Assembly: GCA_963704615.1 (NCBI GenBank)
Contig: OY969923.1
Coordinates: 1,984,001-2,048,000 of the forward strand
Length of the DNA: 64,000 nucleotides
From: Bog-756 sp963704615
GTDB taxonomy: Bacteria; Actinomycetota; Acidimicrobiia; Acidimicrobiales; RAAP-2
Reading direction: 5' to 3'
In this document: one piece after another, positions 8,858 through 18,104 of the stretch
Layout: each line of letters begins with the position of its first letter
How positions within the stretch are numbered: position 1 is the first letter of the stretch
Program-made: the position numbers and the translations under genes
Notes under the pieces: generated by a model
The model's database searches: none
What the model was told of the DNA's origin: nothing
Seen by the model: only the letters and a program-made list of their open reading frames with translations

Positions 8858-10123
8858 GTGGGCGTCGCGGTCGAGGTCAAGGGCATCTCCAAACAGTTCC
8901 GCCTCTACAACGAGAAGCACACCTCGCTCAAGGAGCGGGTCATCCACGGCGGCAAGATGCCGTACACGCCGTTCTGGGCCCTGCGCGACGTCACCGTCGA
9001 CATCGACCAGGGCGAGACCTTTGGCATCCTCGGCCGCAATGGGTGTGGCAAGTCCACCCTGCTCAAGTGCGTGGCCGGCATCCTCAAGCCCACCTCGGGG
9101 GAGATCCGGGTCAGGGGCACCCTCGCCGCCATGCTGGAGCTCGGCGCCGGGTTCCAGCCCGACCTGTCAGGGCGGGACAACATCTTCCTCAACGGGTCGC
9201 TCCTCGGTCTCTCCCGCTCGGACATCGAGAAGAGGTTCGACGACATCGTGGCCTTCGCCGAGCTCGACGAGTTCATCGACAACCAGGTCAAGTTCTACTC
9301 CTCGGGCATGTACGTCCGGCTGGGCTTCGCGGTGGCCATCAACGTGGAGCCCGACGTGCTTCTGGTCGACGAGGTGCTGTCGGTCGGCGATGCCGCATTC
9401 CAGCGCAAGTGCCTCGACCACGTAAAGAAGATCCAGCGCGAGGGCCGCACCATCGTGGTGGTCAGCCACAGCCCCGACACCATCCGTCAGAACTGCGAGC
9501 GGGCGATGGTGATGAACCACGGCCGGCTGATCACCGTGGACGAGCCCGGCGAGGCGATCCGGGCCTACCTGGCCGATCTGCTCGGCGTCGGCACCCTCGA
9601 GGGCTCGGAGTCGGGCGGGATCGAAGGCAACGTCGTGCACATCGGTACGGTGCAGACCGAGCACGGCGGCGCCGGGTCGCGCGGGCACATGTACCCCGGC
9701 GAGTCGCTCACCGTCACCGCCGAGGTGGACAGCCTGGCCCCGGTGCCCAACGCCATGGCCACCATCGCCATCCACGACGACAACAACGACCTGGTCTTCG
9801 CCTCCGATCCCGACGATCCGGCGGCCGCCCTGGAGATCCCCGAGGGCGGAGGGTTGGTCCGTTTCTTCTTCCCCGAGGTCCCGTTGTTGGACGGGACCTA
9901 TTCGGTCAGCGTCGGCGTCCGCAGCGCCACCGAGACGGCCATCTTCGACTGGAAGGACCAGATCACCCAGTTCGAAGTGGCCAACCCCGGCCGATCCACC
10001 GGTCGGGTGCGTCTCCCTCTCGACGTCAGCTTCAGGCTCAGCTCGATCGGTGCCACCGGCGAGGTCCCGGCCGTGGCCCCCGACTTCGGTCCCCTGGCCG
10101 GCTGGGAGGAGACCGCTTCGTGA
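8858..10123 (+). CDS. ABC transporter ATPase with C-terminal glycan-binding-like domain (Wzt-like)
   Basis: A 421-residue protein. Residues 1-245 are an ABC ATPase: Walker A GRNGCGKST (59-67), a modified signature YSSGMYVRLGFA (147-158) as in teichoic-acid and O-antigen exporters, Walker B LLVDE (168-172) and the switch His at 204. Residues about 255-421 form a beta-rich domain resembling the Wzt C-terminal domain, which in Gram-negative O-antigen systems binds the modified glycan end. That would link export to terminal modification, perhaps by the methyltransferase-like proteins in this cluster. Only 3 nt separate it from the permease, and its stop overlaps the next start. Confidence 0.88.
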   Translation: MGVAVEVKGISKQFRLYNEKHTSLKERVIHGGKMPYTPFWALRDVTVDIDQGETFGILGRNGCGKSTLLKCVAGILKPTSGEIRVRGTLAAMLELGAGFQPDLSGRDNIFLNGSLLGLSRSDIEKRFDDIVAFAELDEFIDNQVKFYSSGMYVRLGFAVAINVEPDVLLVDEVLSVGDAAFQRKCLDHVKKIQREGRTIVVVSHSPDTIRQNCERAMVMNHGRLITVDEPGEAIRAYLADLLGVGTLEGSESGGIEGNVVHIGTVQTEHGGAGSRGHMYPGESLTVTAEVDSLAPVPNAMATIAIHDDNNDLVFASDPDDPAAALEIPEGGGLVRFFFPEVPLLDGTYSVSVGVRSATETAIFDWKDQITQFEVANPGRSTGRVRLPLDVSFRLSSIGATGEVPAVAPDFGPLAGWEETAS

Positions 10124-11209
10124 CAGTGACCCGCATCGATCAGGTCATTCCCACGCTGGCCAGCAGGGACGCCATCGGCGGTCACGTGGTGCAACTCCGG
10201 GATCTGCTGCGGGAGCGGGGCTACAAGTCGGACATCTACTACGGCCACGCCTCCGCCGACCGGCTCGATCACGGGTTTCCGGTGGCTCGTCTGGGTGACC
10301 GGTCTTCGAACGGGCGGGTGCTGCTCTACCAGCTGTCCATCGGGAGCGGAGTGGCCGACATCTTCCGCGAGCGCACCGAGCGCAAGTTCGTCAACTACCA
10401 CAACATCACCCCCGCCGACCTCCTCGAGGCGTGGGCACCGGCGGTCGGCGAAGAAGTGCGGTGGGGCCGTGCCCAACTGCCGCGACCTGGCCCCCGTCAC
10501 CGAATTCGCCATCGCCGACTCGACCTTCAACGAACGCGAGCTGCAGGTCGCCGGCTACCGGTCGACGATGACCCTGCCGCTCCTGATCGACCTCGAAGGC
10601 TTCACCGGGTCGCCCGACCCCGTCCTGGCCGATCGCCTGGCTTCCGACAAGGAGCGGGGTGGGACCGACTTGCTGTTCGTGGGCAAGGTCTCCCCCCACA
10701 AGGGCCAGCACGATCTGGTCAAGGCACTCGCCGCCTACCGGCGCCTCTACGATCCGCAGGCCCGTCTGCACCTGGTCGGGGGGGCGATCAGCGAGGAGTA
10801 CCAAACCGCCGTCGAGCGCTTCGCCTCGGAACTGGGTCTCCTCGAGGCCTTGGACATCGCCGGCTCGGTGACCCACGAGGAGCTGATCGCCTACTACGCG
10901 GCATCCGACGTGTTCGTCTGCCTCTCCAACCACGAGGGCTTCTGCGTTCCGTTGGTCGAGGCCATGGTCCACCGGCTGCCCATCGTGGCCTACACCAACA
11001 CGGCCGTACCCGAGACGGTCCAGGGAGCCGGACTGGTCCTGCCCAGCAAGGAGCCGGTGCGAGTGGCAGCGGCCATCGACCGGGTGGTCGGCGACCCCAG
11101 GCTCCGGGCCATGCTGGCGGCGGCGGCGGCCGAGCGGGTGCGGACCTTTGCCCTTCGCCGGACCAAGGACGGGTTCGCCACCGCCCTCGAGGCAGCCTGC
11201 GCGGCGTGA
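10120..11209 (+). pseudogene. GT4-type glycosyltransferase, subfamily A, with one apparent +1 frameshift
   Basis: GTG 10120 overlaps the Wzt-like stop and begins VTVTRIDQVIPTLASRDAIG. The frame holds to GEEVRWGRAQL, then CTG-C-CGC at about 10480 has one extra base; the next frame continues RDLAPVTEFAIADSTFNEREL to the stop at 11209. Corrected length is about 362 residues, like the other two subfamily A enzymes. VGKVSPHKGQHDLV and SNHEGFCVPLVEAM are intact beyond the shift. As with the other broken genes here, error or very recent mutation is favoured. It is followed by a subfamily B enzyme, repeating the A-B order found at 2674-5019. Confidence 0.8.
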
Positions 11210-11240
11210 GGCAGGCCCACACGCTCTGGCCCGGCGCCCG

Positions 11241-12560
11241 ATGAAGGTGACCTTCGTGGTGCCCCGCTACGGCACCACGGTCGTCGGGGGGGCGGAGTCG
11301 GCGGCCCGAGCCCTGGCTGAGCACCTGGTCGCGCTCAAGGGATGGGAGGTCGACGTCCTCACCAGCTGTGCCGAGGACTTCGTCACCTGGGCCGACGTGT
11401 TGCCGGCCGGCGAGGAGATGGTCAACGCGGTGCGGGTGACCCGGTTCACGTCCACCGCGGGGAGGGACCCGTCGTTCCACCCGTACTCGGCCTCGCTGCT
11501 AGCCGACCCCGGCCGGGCCACTCGGGAGCAAGCCGAACGTTGGATCGACCTGCAGGGCCCGGTGGTGCCCGACGCGGTGGATGCGGCCGTCGAGGCCGAC
11601 ACCGACGCCCTGGTCTTCTATCCCTACCTCTACTACCCCACGGTGCGCGCCATCGATCGGGCCCGAGCGCCGACGATCCTCCACCCGGCCGCCCACGACG
11701 AACCCGCCTTGCACCTTCCCGTCTTTCTCCCGGTGTTCGCGGCCGCCGACGGACTGGTCTTCCAGACGGCAGCCGAACGCGACCTGGTGCAACGAATGTT
11801 CCCGGTAGCCTCCCACCACCAAATCCTGCTCGGCCTGGGCGTGGACGATCCCGACGACGCCGTCGTGGGCGGTGGTCCCGATCGGGTGGCGACTCGCCGC
11901 GATCCCTATCTGGTGTGCCTCGGTCGGGTCGATCGGCACAAGGGGACCTCGACGCTGGTCAATCTGTTCGGGGCCTACAAGCGGCGTCACCCCGGTCCGC
12001 TCCGGCTGGTGCTGGCGGGCCCGGTGGTGGAGGCTCCCGAGGACGATCCCGACGTCGACGTTCTCGGCCCGGTGTCCGAGGCCGACAAGTGGGCCCTCCT
12101 CCAGGGCGCCCTGGCCCTGGTGTCCCCGTCCCCCTGGGAGGCCTTCTCGCTGGTCATCGCCGAGGCCTGGAGCGCCCGCATCCCGGTGGTGGTGACGGCG
12201 GAGTGTGCCGCCACCGTCGAACACTGCCGACGTTCGGGCGGCGGGCTGACCTTCGCCGGGTTCGGCGAGTTCGAGGCGGTCATCGACCGTCTGTGCGGCG
12301 ACCAACAACTCCGGCGCCGGCTCGGGGAGCGCGGACGCGCTTACACCGACCAATGGTTCCGATGGCCTCGGGTCATCGACCGCTACGCCGCTTTCGTCGA
12401 GTCGGTGGCGGTCAGCGCCGCCACCGGGTCCTGGTCAGATCCCCGTGCCCAGGGGGCGCGGTCCCGGGTGGGCGACGATGTGGACACCGATCAGGGTGGT
12501 CCCGGGGAGGACCTGGTACACCCGGAATCCGGCGATCGGCTGAGGAGTGGCCACCGGTAG
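11241..12560 (+). CDS. GT4-type glycosyltransferase, subfamily B
   Basis: A 439-residue GT-B enzyme starting MKVTFVVPRYGTTVVGGAES. It carries LHPAAHDEPAL, LGRVDRHKGTSTL and the donor-binding SPSPWEAFSLVIAEAW region (about residue 295-310). It is the intact member of the pair with the frameshifted gene at 3771. The last 40 or so residues (from GSWSDPRAQG) have no counterpart in the paralogue and overlap the 3' end of the convergent membrane-protein gene by 126 bp; this tail may be a read-through extension of a shorter ancestral protein. It closes the plus-strand polysaccharide operon. Confidence 0.88.
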   Translation: MKVTFVVPRYGTTVVGGAESAARALAEHLVALKGWEVDVLTSCAEDFVTWADVLPAGEEMVNAVRVTRFTSTAGRDPSFHPYSASLLADPGRATREQAERWIDLQGPVVPDAVDAAVEADTDALVFYPYLYYPTVRAIDRARAPTILHPAAHDEPALHLPVFLPVFAAADGLVFQTAAERDLVQRMFPVASHHQILLGLGVDDPDDAVVGGGPDRVATRRDPYLVCLGRVDRHKGTSTLVNLFGAYKRRHPGPLRLVLAGPVVEAPEDDPDVDVLGPVSEADKWALLQGALALVSPSPWEAFSLVIAEAWSARIPVVVTAECAATVEHCRRSGGGLTFAGFGEFEAVIDRLCGDQQLRRRLGERGRAYTDQWFRWPRVIDRYAAFVESVAVSAATGSWSDPRAQGARSRVGDDVDTDQGGPGEDLVHPESGDRLRSGHR

Positions 12561-14213
12561 GGCCGCTCCCTGGGTCACCAGGGAGGCCAGCCCGGGTACC
12601 GAGGGTGAGGCGATCAGGAAGAGCGAGCCGGCCGGACCGACCGAGAGGGTGTCGCCCGACGCGTAGTACAGGGCCCCCTGCAGCTGGTTGTAGACCACCT
12701 GTCCGGGGGCGATGAGGGCGACCTGGTCCTCGGGGAGCGCCCAGCCGGCGTTCCGGTAGATGCCGGCGCCCCCGTCGACGGTGTCCATGGCCACCACGTC
12801 GTGACCGCTCCGGAGCGACGGGGCCAGACCCCGCAGTGCGGCGTCGACGGCATCGGCCGAGGTGATGGCTTGTCGGGTGTCGGCATACGGTGCCTGGTAG
12901 CGGGGCTGAACCAGCCATACCGCTCCCGAGGTGGCCACCAGGCTCTGGGGAAGGACCCCGTTGCCGCCGAGGAATCGCTGAGCTCCGAGTGCGGCGATCA
13001 CCACCACCGCGATCGACGTCGCCACCAACCACGGGCGCGACGCTCGGTGATCCGTCGCCGAGGTGCCGGTGAGAGCACCGAGGGGCAGGAGCAGGGCGAT
13101 GACCGCCGCCGGCAAGTAGGCGAGCAGGTAACCACCCTTGGCGAATTGCACCAGGGCCACCAACAGCATGGGCGGGACCAGGGCTGCGCCGAGGACGGCC
13201 GAGCGCGACTGGTACCACGGTCGATTCCGGCCGGCGGCTCCGGCCGGCGCCGCCGGTTCGGCGGGGAGCGGCTGAGTGGCCGAGCGTCCGGTCAGGGCGC
13301 GGCCGGCGAGGCACAGCGCGGCCAACACGGTGAGAACCGCCAACGGGGCCAGGGCCACGACGGTGGTGCCGGCGAAGGTGCCCAGGTTGGTGGAGCCGGC
13401 GGCGCCATGCTCGAACACCGACGTGGCCCGGGCCGCTCCGGTGGCCTCGATGCGGGTGGACTGCCACCAGGTGCTGAAGCCTCCGGGCTGGTCGAGCGAC
13501 ATGGGGATCAACCACACGGCCACTCCGGCCACCCCGGCGGCCACGGTGATCACCAATCGGCCCCAACGCCGGGTGGAGGCGATCACCGCGATGAGGGCGA
13601 GGATGGCGAACGACTGGATGATCGATTGCCGGAAGCCGGACAGGAATCCGAGAGCGAGCGCGGCCCACACGCCGTGGTAGCTCCCCGGACGGGCCCGCCA
13701 GGCCAGGATGATCAGCAGCGAGCAGGCCACCATGTCGAACGAGTAGGTGGCGACGATGGATCCGCTGAACCAGGCGAACGGGCAGGTGGCCACCACCACC
13801 CCGGCTGCGATCCCGACCCACCAGCCCCCGAGGTCCTTGCCCGCCACCACGGTGAGGCCGGCGGCGGCGGCCGACGCCACCGCCGCCACCAGGACCAGGC
13901 TGTGGATGGTCCCCAAGCCGGTGATCCCGTGGACGAGCCGGGCCGACGCCACGTAGAGCCAGTAGCCGGGCGGTTGGGGCTCGCCGTGGGTCACGTCGTA
14001 GTGGCCGACGGCGGCGGCGTACTGGGCCGAGTCCCAATCGGTGGGCCCATTGGCCGCGGTGAGCAGGCGGAGGCCCAGGGTCACCAGGGCAACGATCCAG
14101 GGCACGGCGGTCACGCTCGGTCGGCGGCCTCGGCGTTGCCACTCGGCCCGGGTCATGGTGGGCGGCGGGGTCAGGGTCTCGCGTGGTGCGACAGCCACCG
14201 GCGCAGAGTCCAT
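12435..14213 (-). CDS. GT-C type membrane glycosyltransferase
   Basis: A 592-residue polytopic protein with about ten hydrophobic spans. The first outer loop has the acidic pair region GPTDWDSAQYAAAVGHYD and the segment PQPPGYWLY, the pattern expected of polyprenyl-phosphate-sugar-dependent (PMT-like) transferases, where the loop Asp or Glu is catalytic. A soluble C-terminal domain of about 200 residues would face outside the membrane. The ATG at 14213 lies 8 nt after a TATCCT -10 box on this strand, so the gene is probably leaderless. It converges on and overlaps the glycosyltransferase gene at 11241. Substrate is unknown. Confidence 0.75.
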   Translation of the reverse strand: MDSAPVAVAPRETLTPPPTMTRAEWQRRGRRPSVTAVPWIVALVTLGLRLLTAANGPTDWDSAQYAAAVGHYDVTHGEPQPPGYWLYVASARLVHGITGLGTIHSLVLVAAVASAAAAGLTVVAGKDLGGWWVGIAAGVVVATCPFAWFSGSIVATYSFDMVACSLLIILAWRARPGSYHGVWAALALGFLSGFRQSIIQSFAILALIAVIASTRRWGRLVITVAAGVAGVAVWLIPMSLDQPGGFSTWWQSTRIEATGAARATSVFEHGAAGSTNLGTFAGTTVVALAPLAVLTVLAALCLAGRALTGRSATQPLPAEPAAPAGAAGRNRPWYQSRSAVLGAALVPPMLLVALVQFAKGGYLLAYLPAAVIALLLPLGALTGTSATDHRASRPWLVATSIAVVVIAALGAQRFLGGNGVLPQSLVATSGAVWLVQPRYQAPYADTRQAITSADAVDAALRGLAPSLRSGHDVVAMDTVDGGAGIYRNAGWALPEDQVALIAPGQVVYNQLQGALYYASGDTLSVGPAGSLFLIASPSVPGLASLVTQGAALPVATPQPIAGFRVYQVLPGTTLIGVHIVAHPGPRPLGTGI

Positions 14214-14221
14214 GATGGCTC

Positions 14222-14227
14222 AGGATA
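14222..14227 (-). promoter_or_regulatory. -10 box of a leaderless promoter (gene at 12435-14213)
   Basis: On the minus strand TATCCT is followed after 8 nt by the ATG at 14213. Confidence 0.55.
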
Positions 14228-14231
14228 CCGA

Positions 14232-14273
14232 CGTCGGGCGGGGGGGGAGGGCCATGCCCGGCCCTGCCCGACG
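14232..14273. terminator. Long two-part hairpin between the two minus-strand membrane-protein genes
   Basis: CGTCGGGC (14232-14239) pairs with GCCCGACG (14266-14273), and AGGGCC (14248-14253) pairs with GGCCCT (14260-14265), with a run of eight G bulged on one side. It lies 46 nt past the stop of the gene at 14319-16118, so it may end that transcript. There is no U-tract, so intrinsic termination is unproven. Confidence 0.45.
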
Positions 14274-14318
14274 GCGCCCGTTACTCGGTGCGCTCGCCCT
14301 GGGGCACGACCCTTCTGC

Positions 14319-16118
14319 TCAACGGCAGAGCTGTCGTTCCGCCTGGATCGGATCGGGGCTGAAGCTCATCGTCGTGTAGGTGAGCGAGTGGATCATGTTC
14401 GAGAACGCCCGCGAGACGGTGAGTGGCGCAGTGATGGCGCGCAGGTACGAGGCGAGCGGCCCACAGGCGAGGGCGTGGTGGGCGGCGGCGATGGATTGAG
14501 CGGTTGCCGTCCCCGCCGGCAGATGTTCGTTCGGGACTCCGAACCGGGCCACCATCCACGCCGGACCGATGTATTTCTCATGACCCGGTCGACCCCGGAC
14601 CTTCAGGGTGGTGTGCGACCCGATGGGATTGGCCAGGGAGAACGAATCGAAGATGTAGACGTGGGGCCCGCTGACGTAACCGTCGAACCCGATGTCGGTC
14701 GAGTTGACGACCATGGCGAAGGGAAGCGATGACTTGGCCGGGCGGATGTCGGCGGGCAGCCAGAGGAGCTGTGGATCGGTGACAACCAACATCACCTGAC
14801 GTCCATCGTGCATGGCCTGGTTGGCCGCGTTCTTGTAGTCGGTGCCCGGCGAGGCGGATTGGTGCCAGTCGGTGGCGGTGATCGGATGGGGATTGCCGGT
14901 GGCCGCGATCCAGTAGCTCCGTTCGTTGGCGATCCCGTGGACCACGCCCAGCGGGCCACCGGCGTCGAATCGCAACCATCCGGCACACACCACCGCCCAC
15001 ACGGCGATCCCGGCCACCGCCAGCACGAACAGCGAGCGCAGCTGGGCGACGTCGAAGTAGATGGCCAGGCACAGGGACAAGAAGGCGGGCAGCAGCAGCC
15101 GTGCGTGCATGTAGTCACCACCCAGGTGCACGACATAGACCGTGTCGGCCAGCCCGGCCACGGCCGGGGTCAACAACACCACCACCCCGATGCGATCCCC
15201 CCCCTTCCACCACCGGGTCAACCGCGGAAGAGTCAGCGGCAGGACGAGGAGGATGGGCAGCCACAAGGCATAGGGACCGATGAAGTTCCACAGATAGACC
15301 AAACCTTGGGACCACCACGACGCACCGGCCGACTTGGCCAGGGCGGTGTTGGCCACGACCAGGGCGAAGTAGGCCATCCGCCACAGTTCGTAGAGGACGG
15401 GCAGGCCGAAGGCGGCGACCACCGGCAGCAGGTAGCGACGGCCCCACGAGGTCGGTCCCCGCCAGCCCGGTGCCGCGATCACCAATCCCAGTGCCGCCAG
15501 GAACACCACCGACATCACGATGAGTTCGGGCCGGATGAGCGTCCCCAGACCGACCACGAAGGCGCACCACAGCGCCGAAGTGCGATCTCTCTCGGTGCGG
15601 ACGAGCAGCCAGAAGGACAGACCGATCCAGGCGAAGACCATGCCCATCTCGAGGCCCCCGGTGGAGAACTCCCACACTCCCGCGACCACCGAAAAGATGA
15701 GCAACCCGATGGGAAGCACCAGCCCATCGCCCCGGCTCGCACCGAGGCGCTGGACGGCCCGCCCGCCGAGCACGACTCCGGCGGCGGTGAACCCGAGGCC
15801 GAGGAACACGGAGAGCCACTCGATGGAGATGAAGGGCAGCACTTCGTGGAGGGCGGCCAGGGTGAACAGCCACAGCGGGTCGGAGTAGGCCTCGACGCGT
15901 TCGCCGATGTTGAAGACGGGACCGTGGCCGGCCAGCAGGTTGGCGATGACCCGGAAGTTGATGAAGGCGTCCTCTTGCACCCATCGGTAGGACCAGGCAC
16001 CGGCGAGCACGATGACCAGCGGCACGGCGAGGACGAGCCACGACCCGAGCAGGTGCGGCCGCTTGCCCCGCGGGGCAGCCGGGGGCGCCACCGGCGCGAG
16101 CTCGGTCTCGGTGACCAT
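14319..16118 (-). CDS. AftB-like GT-C arabinosyltransferase family protein
   Basis: A 599-residue membrane protein. Residues about 45-85 carry QEDAFINFRVIANLLAGHG and NIGERVEAYSDPLW, and a later loop has HLGGDYMHARLLLPA. These match the layout of mycobacterial AftB, the terminal beta-(1->2)-arabinofuranosyltransferase, whose conserved acidic residues lie in the first outer loop. About nine spans precede a soluble C-terminal domain of some 200 residues. Family membership is likely; transfer of arabinose in this organism is inference. ATG 16118 lies 7 nt after a TAGCGT -10 box, so it is probably leaderless. It is transcribed divergently from the gene at 16293. Confidence 0.72.
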   Translation of the reverse strand: MVTETELAPVAPPAAPRGKRPHLLGSWLVLAVPLVIVLAGAWSYRWVQEDAFINFRVIANLLAGHGPVFNIGERVEAYSDPLWLFTLAALHEVLPFISIEWLSVFLGLGFTAAGVVLGGRAVQRLGASRGDGLVLPIGLLIFSVVAGVWEFSTGGLEMGMVFAWIGLSFWLLVRTERDRTSALWCAFVVGLGTLIRPELIVMSVVFLAALGLVIAAPGWRGPTSWGRRYLLPVVAAFGLPVLYELWRMAYFALVVANTALAKSAGASWWSQGLVYLWNFIGPYALWLPILLVLPLTLPRLTRWWKGGDRIGVVVLLTPAVAGLADTVYVVHLGGDYMHARLLLPAFLSLCLAIYFDVAQLRSLFVLAVAGIAVWAVVCAGWLRFDAGGPLGVVHGIANERSYWIAATGNPHPITATDWHQSASPGTDYKNAANQAMHDGRQVMLVVTDPQLLWLPADIRPAKSSLPFAMVVNSTDIGFDGYVSGPHVYIFDSFSLANPIGSHTTLKVRGRPGHEKYIGPAWMVARFGVPNEHLPAGTATAQSIAAAHHALACGPLASYLRAITAPLTVSRAFSNMIHSLTYTTMSFSPDPIQAERQLCR

Positions 16119-16125
16119 TTCTGGG

Positions 16126-16131
16126 ACGCTA
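16126..16131 (-). promoter_or_regulatory. -10 box of a leaderless promoter (AftB-like gene)
   Basis: On the minus strand TAGCGT precedes the ATG at 16118 by 7 nt. The rest of the 174-bp divergent spacer shows no other site I can support. Confidence 0.55.
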
Positions 16132-16292
16132 GTCGTCCCCTCTCCCGGGCCGGGGGAAGGTCGGCTCTCCTCCTCGGGTCGAGTGAGCGCCGTCGATCAG
16201 CGGGTCCGGAGACACCATCATCGGTGCGGCGGGTTCTCCTCCATGACAGACTCACGGTCCGTGACCACCCCCGAGCGACGGCGGGGCCCGCG

Positions 16293-18086
16293 ATGAGTTC
16301 GCTGACCGACCAGAGCGTGTCCGACCAGACCGTGTCCGACCGGGTGGCTCAATCGCCGACCCCCGAAGGAGCCGTCACCACCACGTCCGGGGGGCGTGGT
16401 CTCGACGTCACCGTCGTCCTAGTGGTCGCGCTCGCCGCCGTGTTCGGTGCCCTCGAACGGCTGTGGCTGCTGATCCACCTTCCTCTTCTGGCCGATGAGG
16501 CCGTGGTCGGTCTGATGGCTCGAGCCATCGACAGCGGGCACTTCACCACCTTCTACTGGGGGCAGAACTACGGGGGACTCGAGCCCTACGTGGTCGCAGT
16601 CGTCGGTCAGGCCCTCCGGGGTCCGGTCGGGGTCAACGCCACCTCCGCTCTGCTGTCCGGGGTGTCGGCCCTCCTGGTGGGTCTTCTGGTCACCGAGATC
16701 TCCGGTGTCCGACGCGCCGGTCTCCTGGCCGGCGCCCTGGTCTGGGTCTGGCCCTACGCCTCGGTGTGGAACTCGACACGCGAGTTGGGATTCCACTTTG
16801 CCACCGCCGCGCTCGGTCTGGCCCTCCTGTACGGAGCGGTGCGCATCAGCCACGGTCACCGTCGCCCCCGGACCTTTCTGGCCATGGGATTGTGCGCCGG
16901 AGCCGGGTGGTGGGCGTCGCCCGAGATCGTCTATTTCGCGGTGCCGGCGGCCGTGATCCTCGTCGGGGCATGGCACCGGTTGCGGCGGGAGTCGGGGCCG
17001 AGGGACCCCAGGTCCGCGGTCCTGTTCGCGTCCGGCGTCGTGCTGGGAAGCCTGCCCTGGATCTACACCAACATCACCACCGGTTTCGCCTCGCTGTCCC
17101 CGTCCTCGGCGCCCGCCACCGCCACCACCTACACCGGGCGGATGGCCATCTTCTTCCACCACGTCCTGCCCACCGAGCTCGGTCTGAAGGAGCTCTACAC
17201 CGGTGCCTGGGTCGGGGGCAGCATCGTGGGAAAGCTCGCCTATGCCGTCGCCCTCCTCATGGTGGCCGCCGCCCTGGTGGTCGCCTTCCGGGCTCGACGG
17301 AGAAGCGGAGGCCTGCCCCTGCTCGGCTGCGGTATGGCCGTCGTCTTGTTTCCTTTTGCCTTTGCCGCCGATACCGGAACCGGCTACTGGTCCGATGCCC
17401 GCTACGGGGTCGACTTCAGCTACCTGGTCGCCATCGTGGTCTTCGCGGCCCTGGCTGACATCGCCACCACCCGCTCCCTGGTGGGCATCGGCGTGAGCCG
17501 AGGAGCTCGCGCTCCGGCTTCCGGGGCTGCAGAGCCCCGGCCACCCGGTCACGCAGCGCGCCTCGTGGTGGCCTTCGGGGTGGCCGCCGTGGTGGCGGGC
17601 GCGGCCCTGACCGCGGTGGCATCGCACGCGACGGCACAGACGTCGGACACCAGTCCGTCCGCCTTCTTCGACGGGTGGCACAACCCGAACCGCGCCCTCG
17701 ATGCCACCGCCGCCGATCTGCAGGCGCACCACATCCGCGACGCCTATTCCGACTACTGGATCGCCTACGACGTGGACTACGCCAATCCATGGGTGGCCGT
17801 CAGCCCGGCGCCCCCCGACCCGGTGCGCGCCGCGGCTCTCGCCTCGGAAGTGGCGGACGCCCGTCGTCCGGCGTGGCTGTTCCTCGCCCCCGCCCAGCTG
17901 GCCGAGGCGGTGCCCGCCTTCTCGAGTCCCGAACAGGGGCCCGACAACTACACCGAGGCCTCCTTCCTGGCCTTTTTGGTCCGGCGGGGGGTGGCCTCGA
18001 GGGTGGTGCACCTCGGCGTCCTCGACGCCGTCATCCCTGATCAGCGGGTCACCCTCCCCTCACCGAGCCCGGGTCGACCGGGCTGA
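16293..18086 (+). CDS. PMT-like (GT-C) membrane glycosyltransferase
   Basis: A 597-residue polytopic membrane protein. After a disordered N-terminus rich in S, D and T, the first span is followed by LLADEAVVGLMARAIDSGHF and FYWGQNYGGLEPY, the acidic loop typical of PMT/ArnT-like enzymes that use lipid-phosphate sugars. About ten spans are visible, then a C-terminal outer domain (DYWIAYDVDYANPWVAV). ATG 16293 was chosen as the first start giving a normal N-terminus; the open frame extends further upstream, but only as antisense to the neighbouring gene. Three GT-C enzymes in a row suggest assembly of a glycan outside the membrane. Confidence 0.75.
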   Translation: MSSLTDQSVSDQTVSDRVAQSPTPEGAVTTTSGGRGLDVTVVLVVALAAVFGALERLWLLIHLPLLADEAVVGLMARAIDSGHFTTFYWGQNYGGLEPYVVAVVGQALRGPVGVNATSALLSGVSALLVGLLVTEISGVRRAGLLAGALVWVWPYASVWNSTRELGFHFATAALGLALLYGAVRISHGHRRPRTFLAMGLCAGAGWWASPEIVYFAVPAAVILVGAWHRLRRESGPRDPRSAVLFASGVVLGSLPWIYTNITTGFASLSPSSAPATATTYTGRMAIFFHHVLPTELGLKELYTGAWVGGSIVGKLAYAVALLMVAAALVVAFRARRRSGGLPLLGCGMAVVLFPFAFAADTGTGYWSDARYGVDFSYLVAIVVFAALADIATTRSLVGIGVSRGARAPASGAAEPRPPGHAARLVVAFGVAAVVAGAALTAVASHATAQTSDTSPSAFFDGWHNPNRALDATAADLQAHHIRDAYSDYWIAYDVDYANPWVAVSPAPPDPVRAAALASEVADARRPAWLFLAPAQLAEAVPAFSSPEQGPDNYTEASFLAFLVRRGVASRVVHLGVLDAVIPDQRVTLPSPSPGRPG

Positions 18087-18104
18087 TCCTGTGGGGTCAG
18101 GGGT

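Noticed and set aside
3857..10481. Programmed frameshifting as the cause of the broken glycosyltransferase frames
   Set aside because: No slippery heptamer or common context is seen, the sites differ, and the same type of error also hits clpP and the flippase gene.
14808..16292. Very long open frame on the plus strand upstream of the PMT-like gene
   Set aside because: It is antisense to the AftB-like gene and its translation is rich in H, R, G, P and Q without family features; only the part from 16293 is a gene.
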